A DNA stretch of 64,000 bases from Mycobacterium montefiorense. Lineage in GTDB: Bacteria; Actinomycetota; Actinomycetes; Mycobacteriales; Mycobacteriaceae. The translations under genes were made by a program, and so were the position numbers. Positions 60,405 through 64,000 of the stretch are shown in pieces. Each line of letters opens with the position of its first letter. Within the stretch, counting starts at the first letter, position 1. Under the pieces are notes generated by a model, which was not told where the DNA came from, made no database searches, and saw nothing but the letters and a program-made list of their open reading frames with translations. The DNA lies in contig NZ_BFCH01000018.1 of NCBI RefSeq assembly GCF_003112775.1, forward strand, positions 1,044,362-1,108,361, written 5' to 3'.

Positions 60405-61696
60405 GCGATACCTGCCTGTTGACGTAGGGCTTGCCATTTCTGTTCCGCCGCCGGCCGCCGCGACGGAAGGTGATCGGTCGGCCAGCCCTGCACCGGCCGG
60501 TACTTTTTGAGTACCTGGCGCGCCAGTACCGACTTGTGCAGCTCATCGGGCCCGTCGCCGATCGATCCAAATCGCGTCATCCGATACCAGGATTCGACGG
60601 GCAGGTCCCCGGAATAGCCCAACGCGCCACACACCTGAATAGTGCGGTCGAGCACGGCCAGCACCACCTTCGATACATGCGCCTTGATCATCCCCAGCTC
60701 GGCCCGGATCTCTCCCGCACCCAAGCGGTCCATTTTCCACGCGGTCTGAAACGTCAGTAGCCGAGCTGCCTGAATCTCGGTGTGCGACAGCGCGATGTAG
60801 TCCTGCACCATTTGATGCTCACCCAGCATCCGACCGTGCGAACGGCGCGAGACCGCGCGCTCACCCATGATGTCCAGGGCCCGCTGCGCCTGTCCCAGCC
60901 AGCGCATCGAGTGATGGATGCGACCGCCGCCAAGACGCTGTTGCGCCAGCATAAAACCGCCGCCGCGCGGGCCGACCAGATGATCCGCCGGCACGCGACA
61001 GTCGGTGAACACGACCTCCGCGTGGTTGCCCCGCCGACCGAACTCCGGGTCTGGATGAGCCATGGTCGGGATGTCGCGGACGATGGCGCACCCAGGTGTT
61101 CCCGCCGGAACGACGAATATCGAAGCATGCCGGTGCGGGCGACCGGCCGGGTCGGTCTCCGCGACCACCAAAATGATGTCGGCGCACGATGCGTTGGTGG
61201 TAAACCATTTGTGGCCGTTGATGATCCAGTCGTCGCCGTCGAGCACTGCGGTGGTGGCGATGACGGTCGGGTCGGCGCCGGCCAGGAATGGTTCTGTCAG
61301 CGCGAACGCGCTGGATATCTCCCCATTGAGGTTGGGATATAGCCAGCGCTGCTTCTGCGCGTCGGTCGCGCCGTGCGCGAGCAGCTCCATGTTGCCGCTG
61401 TCGGGCGCCTGCACCCCGAAGAGCTCCATCGACACCATGCAGCGGCCGATGATCTCCGACATCAGCGCAAGCTTGAGCTGACCCAGCCCTTCGCCACCCA
61501 GGCTCGGATCGAGGAACAAACCCCATAACCCCTGCGCCTTGACTCTGGCCTGCAGGTGGCGCTTGACCTGCTGCCACTCGTCGGCCGGGATCTCCGAAAG
61601 GATGGGTTCCAGCGGGATGACCTCGGAGTCGATGAAATCACGCATCCACGAGAGCTTTTCGGCGAAATCCGGATCGGTTTCGAAATCCCAGGCCAT
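60401..61696 (-). CDS. acyl-CoA dehydrogenase
   Basis: The ATG at 61696 lies after GAGGAA (ATG 61708 is possible), giving 431 residues. Flavin/substrate motifs are Ala-Leu-Thr-Glu-Pro-Phe-Leu-Ala-Gly-Ala-Asp and Trp-Ile-Ile-Asn-Gly-His-Lys-Trp-Phe-Thr-Thr-Asn. A late Cys-Gly-Ala-Leu-Gly-Tyr-Ser-Gly-Asp segment is also present. It resembles the FadE/ACAD10-type enzymes. It heads a minus operon: ACAD, MDR, TetR and perhaps a second TetR. A perfect palindrome 46 bases upstream is the likely operator. Confidence 0.85.
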   Translation of the reverse strand: MAWDFETDPDFAEKLSWMRDFIDSEVIPLEPILSEIPADEWQQVKRHLQARVKAQGLWGLFLDPSLGGEGLGQLKLALMSEIIGRCMVSMELFGVQAPDSGNMELLAHGATDAQKQRWLYPNLNGEISSAFALTEPFLAGADPTVIATTAVLDGDDWIINGHKWFTTNASCADIILVVAETDPAGRPHRHASIFVVPAGTPGCAIVRDIPTMAHPDPEFGRRGNHAEVVFTDCRVPADHLVGPRGGGFMLAQQRLGGGRIHHSMRWLGQAQRALDIMGERAVSRRSHGRMLGEHQMVQDYIALSHTEIQAARLLTFQTAWKMDRLGAGEIRAELGMIKAHVSKVVLAVLDRTIQVCGALGYSGDLPVESWYRMTRFGSIGDGPDELHKSVLARQVLKKYRPVQGWPTDHLPSRRPAAEQKWQALRQQAGIA

Positions 61697-61741
61697 CACA
61701 TTCCTCATCGTCGGTCGCGGCAGCGTCACACCGACACTCCC

Positions 61742-61763
61742 TTACACTGCGATCACAGTGTAA
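61742..61763. promoter_or_regulatory. perfect palindrome before ACAD-MDR-TetR operon
   Basis: TTACACTG at 61742-61749 and CAGTGTAA at 61756-61763 are 8-base arms around CGATCA. It is 46 bases before the acyl-CoA dehydrogenase start. Its shape fits a TetR operator and the operon contains one or two TetR genes. It is related in style to the TACAGT-G-ACTGTA sites at 18.9 kb but not identical. Confidence 0.65.
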
Positions 61764-61851
61764 TCATGATGTTATGTAGGCACGCAACACTCCAGCTCCG
61801 GGGGCAGAATCGCCAACCTAACCGCGCAGACTCGTCTTCACCGTCGAGTGA

Positions 61852-62250
61852 TCAGGAGCTGAATTGCCCTGTTGCATGGGCAACATCGAGGTACTCCCAG
61901 ATCCGCACGATCAATCCGTCCTGCGTCTGAACCCAGACGCTGTACTCGTTCTCGTACGGTTGCCCACCGGCGAACAATGCGGTTGCCCGCATCGTGAAGC
62001 GCGCGGCACCCATGTCGGCCTCACAGACCATGTGGTGCACCGTCGTCCGCACGTCGGCGTACAGCTGACCGAAGATGATGCGCATGCCGGCACGGATCGC
62101 GTCGCGCCCCACTGTCGGGCTGCCGAGCACGCCGACAGTGGGGGTAATCCACCATTGCGCCTTGGGCGCCAGCAATTCGGTGACGCGCTCGGCATCACCG
62201 AACGCGGCCACCAGCGCCGTGAGCAACTCGCGCGTCGACGACTCTGTCAT
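61852..62250 (-). CDS. SnoaL-like / NTF2-fold protein
   Basis: The ATG at 62250 gives 132 residues (ATG 62268 is possible). The cone-shaped alpha-beta fold is suggested by Ala-Phe-Gly-Asp-Ala-Glu-Arg early and alternating strands with Glu-Asn-Glu-Tyr-Ser-Val-Trp-Val and Ile-Trp-Glu-Tyr-Leu-Asp late. Such proteins often act as isomerases or hydrolases on polyketide or steroid ring compounds. It is minus-strand, next to the ACAD operon but with its own upstream gap. Confidence 0.65.
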   Translation of the reverse strand: MTESSTRELLTALVAAFGDAERVTELLAPKAQWWITPTVGVLGSPTVGRDAIRAGMRIIFGQLYADVRTTVHHMVCEADMGAARFTMRATALFAGGQPYENEYSVWVQTQDGLIVRIWEYLDVAHATGQFSS

Positions 62251-62373
62251 ACCGGCCCTCCCAGGCACCCGCAGCGAGCTCTTAAAATATCATCGATTTC
62301 GCCCTGGCCAGCAGCGTTGGGCGAACGTGATCACCCCGCGTCCGGCGGCCGACTCGACGGGCAGTAATCTGCG

Positions 62374-63189
62374 GTGAGCATGACGCCCACCCATCCTTTC
62401 GACAGGGGCCTCGAACTCGATGCCCTCGACGCTGGTACCAGGCGCGGCCGAACTCATCCGGAGTGGGCCAATATGGTCGGTCCATTCGGCGGCATCACCA
62501 CCGCTGTTCTGCTGCATGCCATCCAGACGCACCCCGACCGGATCGGCGAGCCGCTGGCGGTGACCGTCAACTTCGCCGGCCCCGTCGCCGACGGTGACTT
62601 CGACATCTCACTTCGAGCGCCGCGGACCAACCGCTCCAGTCAGCACTGGATTGCCGAACTCAGTCAGGACGATGACGTCAAGACCACCGCGACGGCGGTC
62701 TTCGGCATCCGCCGCGACACCTGGGACGACACCGAAGCCCGTCCCCCGAGCGCGCCTGCCCCGGAAGAACTCGCCTCCGGCGGCCCGGAAGCCGTCGTCA
62801 CGTGGGCACACCTCTACGACATGCGCTTCGTCCATGGTGCATTTCCCGGCCCCGGCGCCCAACCCAGTTCGGCATCGGAGACAGCACTCTGGGTGCGCGA
62901 CCGCGAGCAGCGCCCGGTCGACTACCCGGCGCTGGCCGCGCTGTGTGACGTGTTCTATCCCAGGCTGTTTCAGCGCCGCGGCGCCGTCGTGCCGGCCGGG
63001 ACCATCTCTATGACGACCTACTTCCATGCCGATCAACAGGAGCTGGACGCCCTCGGCGGCGACTACGTCCTGGCGTGCGCTCACGCCAACCGCTTCTCCC
63101 GCGGACATTTCGATCAGAGCGCGCAAGTGTGGAGTCGCGACGGCACGCTGCTGGCCACCACGCATCAGATCGTCTACTTCAAGGCCTGA
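62374..63189 (+). CDS. acyl-CoA thioesterase, TesB-like
   Basis: A 271-residue double-hotdog thioesterase-like protein. The first hotdog has Gly-Pro-Phe-Gly-Gly-Ile-Thr-Thr-Ala and Val-Asn-Phe-Ala-Gly-Pro-Val; the second has Leu-Phe-Gln-Arg-Arg-Gly and Phe-Asp-Gln-Ser-Ala-Gln-Val-Trp near the end. It would free CoA from acyl-CoA. GTG 62374 and ATG 62380 are both possible. It is divergent from the SnoaL-like gene and close to other acyl-CoA genes. Confidence 0.8.
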   Translation: MSMTPTHPFDRGLELDALDAGTRRGRTHPEWANMVGPFGGITTAVLLHAIQTHPDRIGEPLAVTVNFAGPVADGDFDISLRAPRTNRSSQHWIAELSQDDDVKTTATAVFGIRRDTWDDTEARPPSAPAPEELASGGPEAVVTWAHLYDMRFVHGAFPGPGAQPSSASETALWVRDREQRPVDYPALAALCDVFYPRLFQRRGAVVPAGTISMTTYFHADQQELDALGGDYVLACAHANRFSRGHFDQSAQVWSRDGTLLATTHQIVYFKA

Positions 63190-63275
63190 CCCGCCCCGCC
63201 GATGTTCGGCTCGTGTGTGAATGTCAGGCTGGGCGTGACTTCAGGAAACGCCGGTACACCAGAATCGAGCCCGCA

Positions 63276-63806
63276 ATGACAGAGCGTGCGAGCGATGTGA
63301 CCGCTGACGACAGCGCCGCCACGCTGCTGGCGATCGAGTCCATCAAGGGGCTCAAAGCCCGTTATTGCCGGTACCTGGACACCAAGGACTGGGCCGCGTG
63401 GCGCTCGATCTTCACCGACGACTTCGTCAGCGACACCTCCGAGGCGGGGGGCAAGCTGATCGCCGGCGCCGACGACTTCGTCGCGTTCACCCGCAAGAGC
63501 ATCGGACGCCCGTCGCAGGCCACGGCACACCAGGTGCACGCCCCCGAGATCGAGCTCACCTCCGCGACGACGGCGCGCGGGGTGTGGGCGCTGCAAGATG
63601 TGGTGCGATTCGGACCAGGCGTGAGTTTGGTGGGCTACGGGCACTACCACGAGACCTACGAAAATGTAGGCGGGCACTGGCTTATCAAGAGCTCCAAGCT
63701 AACTCGGCTACGCGAGGACATCGTTACGCCGATCTTCTCGTTCTACATCTCCAACCGGATTCGCAACACTGCCGCCAGGTTCGCCAATCGGCTGCTGGAG
63801 AAATAG
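63276..63806 (+). CDS. SnoaL-like / NTF2-fold protein
   Basis: A 176-residue protein with an NTF2-like fold. The N-terminal helix includes Ile-Lys-Gly-Leu-Lys-Ala-Arg-Tyr-Cys-Arg-Tyr-Leu-Asp-Thr-Lys-Asp-Trp, common to SnoaL_4-type proteins, followed by an Asp-Asp-Phe-Val region. Family members act on ring compounds or steroids. ATG 63276. It is nine bases before the final epimerase gene, likely in one transcript. Confidence 0.7.
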   Translation: MTERASDVTADDSAATLLAIESIKGLKARYCRYLDTKDWAAWRSIFTDDFVSDTSEAGGKLIAGADDFVAFTRKSIGRPSQATAHQVHAPEIELTSATTARGVWALQDVVRFGPGVSLVGYGHYHETYENVGGHWLIKSSKLTRLREDIVTPIFSFYISNRIRNTAARFANRLLEK

Positions 63807-63814
63807 GAGACCCC

Positions 63815-64000
63815 ATGACAGTCGGCACCATCCTGGTCACCGGTGCATTCGGACAGGTCGGTAAGCGCTGCACGCGGATTCTGCTCGATCGAGGCCGAAC
63901 GGTCATCGCCACCGACCTATGCAGCGACAAAACCGTTGCGGTGCAGAAAGAATTGTCGGCCGGTGCGCCGCCCGAGGCATTGATTCCCGCCTACGTCGAT
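63815..64000 (+). CDS. NAD(P)-dependent epimerase/dehydratase family protein, partial
   Basis: The 62 codons visible begin at ATG 63815 behind TAGGAGA and contain the Rossmann start Thr-Gly-Ala-Phe-Gly-Gln-Val-Gly and the acidic Asp after strand 2. This fits an extended SDR such as an NAD-dependent epimerase or 3-beta-hydroxysteroid-type enzyme. The rest lies outside the window, so the catalytic residues cannot be checked. It follows the SnoaL-like gene closely. Confidence 0.7.
   Translation, partial: MTVGTILVTGAFGQVGKRCTRILLDRGRTVIATDLCSDKTVAVQKELSAGAPPEALIPAYVD

Overview
The window looks like chromosomal DNA from a mycobacterium, probably an environmental or opportunistic species. This rests on the gene content: an MmpS/MmpL pair, DevR/DevS with Acg-type nitroreductases and universal stress proteins, FdxA and FabG3 close to the M. 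tuberculosis proteins, a KstR-type box, an Ept/Wadjet-like SMC locus, and many TetR, SDR, acyl-CoA dehydrogenase and flavin monooxygenase genes in G+C-rich DNA. No rRNA, tRNA, CRISPR array, transposase or integrase was found.

Layout. 0-4.2 kb: a hypothetical membrane protein, a small secreted Trp/Cys repeat protein, a broken Ser/Thr kinase with a seven-bladed YVTN propeller, and an LGFP-repeat lipoprotein. 4.3-9.9 kb: jetA-jetB-jetC (Wadjet/Ept SMC-like plasmid defence) on the minus strand; jetC has an in-frame amber codon and no jetD is present. 10-16.1 kb: TetR and a divergent SDR-patatin-Baeyer-Villiger monooxygenase operon, a LysR gene with a repeated operator, and an FAD oxidoreductase. 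16.1-18.1 kb: decayed gene pieces and a small chorismate mutase-like gene. 18.1-23.2 kb: TetR, a palindromic operator, and a flavin monooxygenase (opal-interrupted), OYE, SDR and acetoacetate decarboxylase-like operon. 23.2-29.8 kb: gene debris, then a lower-G+C orphan tryptophan halogenase facing a large LuxR-family (LAL) regulator, then about 0.9 kb without a gene.

29.9-37.7 kb: a CobW-type GTPase, an AhpD-like gene and divergent LysR, an ECF sigma factor, a secreted cupin, a nitroreductase, a 2OG-Fe(II) oxygenase with ogt, and a KstD-like flavoprotein behind a perfect KstR box. 38-40.8 kb: a sigma factor, a second Ogt-type protein, a conserved unknown and an HSL-type esterase. 40.8-45 kb: TetR plus mmpS-mmpL with matching operator-like palindromes. 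45-53.9 kb: fabG3, fdxA, devS, devR, two universal stress proteins, two Acg-type nitroreductases and a cation/proton antiporter, with DosR-box-like sites. 53.9-64 kb: lipid or steroid-type metabolism genes (two acyl-CoA dehydrogenases, an APH-like phosphotransferase, SDR, MDR, thioesterase, SnoaL-like proteins, two TetRs) and an epimerase cut by the window edge.

Two themes stand out. Several otherwise well-preserved genes carry single lesions (kinase, jetC, monooxygenase, DUF1330-like protein, possibly a sigma factor), which suggests recent gene loss or assembly error. Many regulator genes sit next to clean palindromes, so local regulatory circuits can be proposed from sequence.
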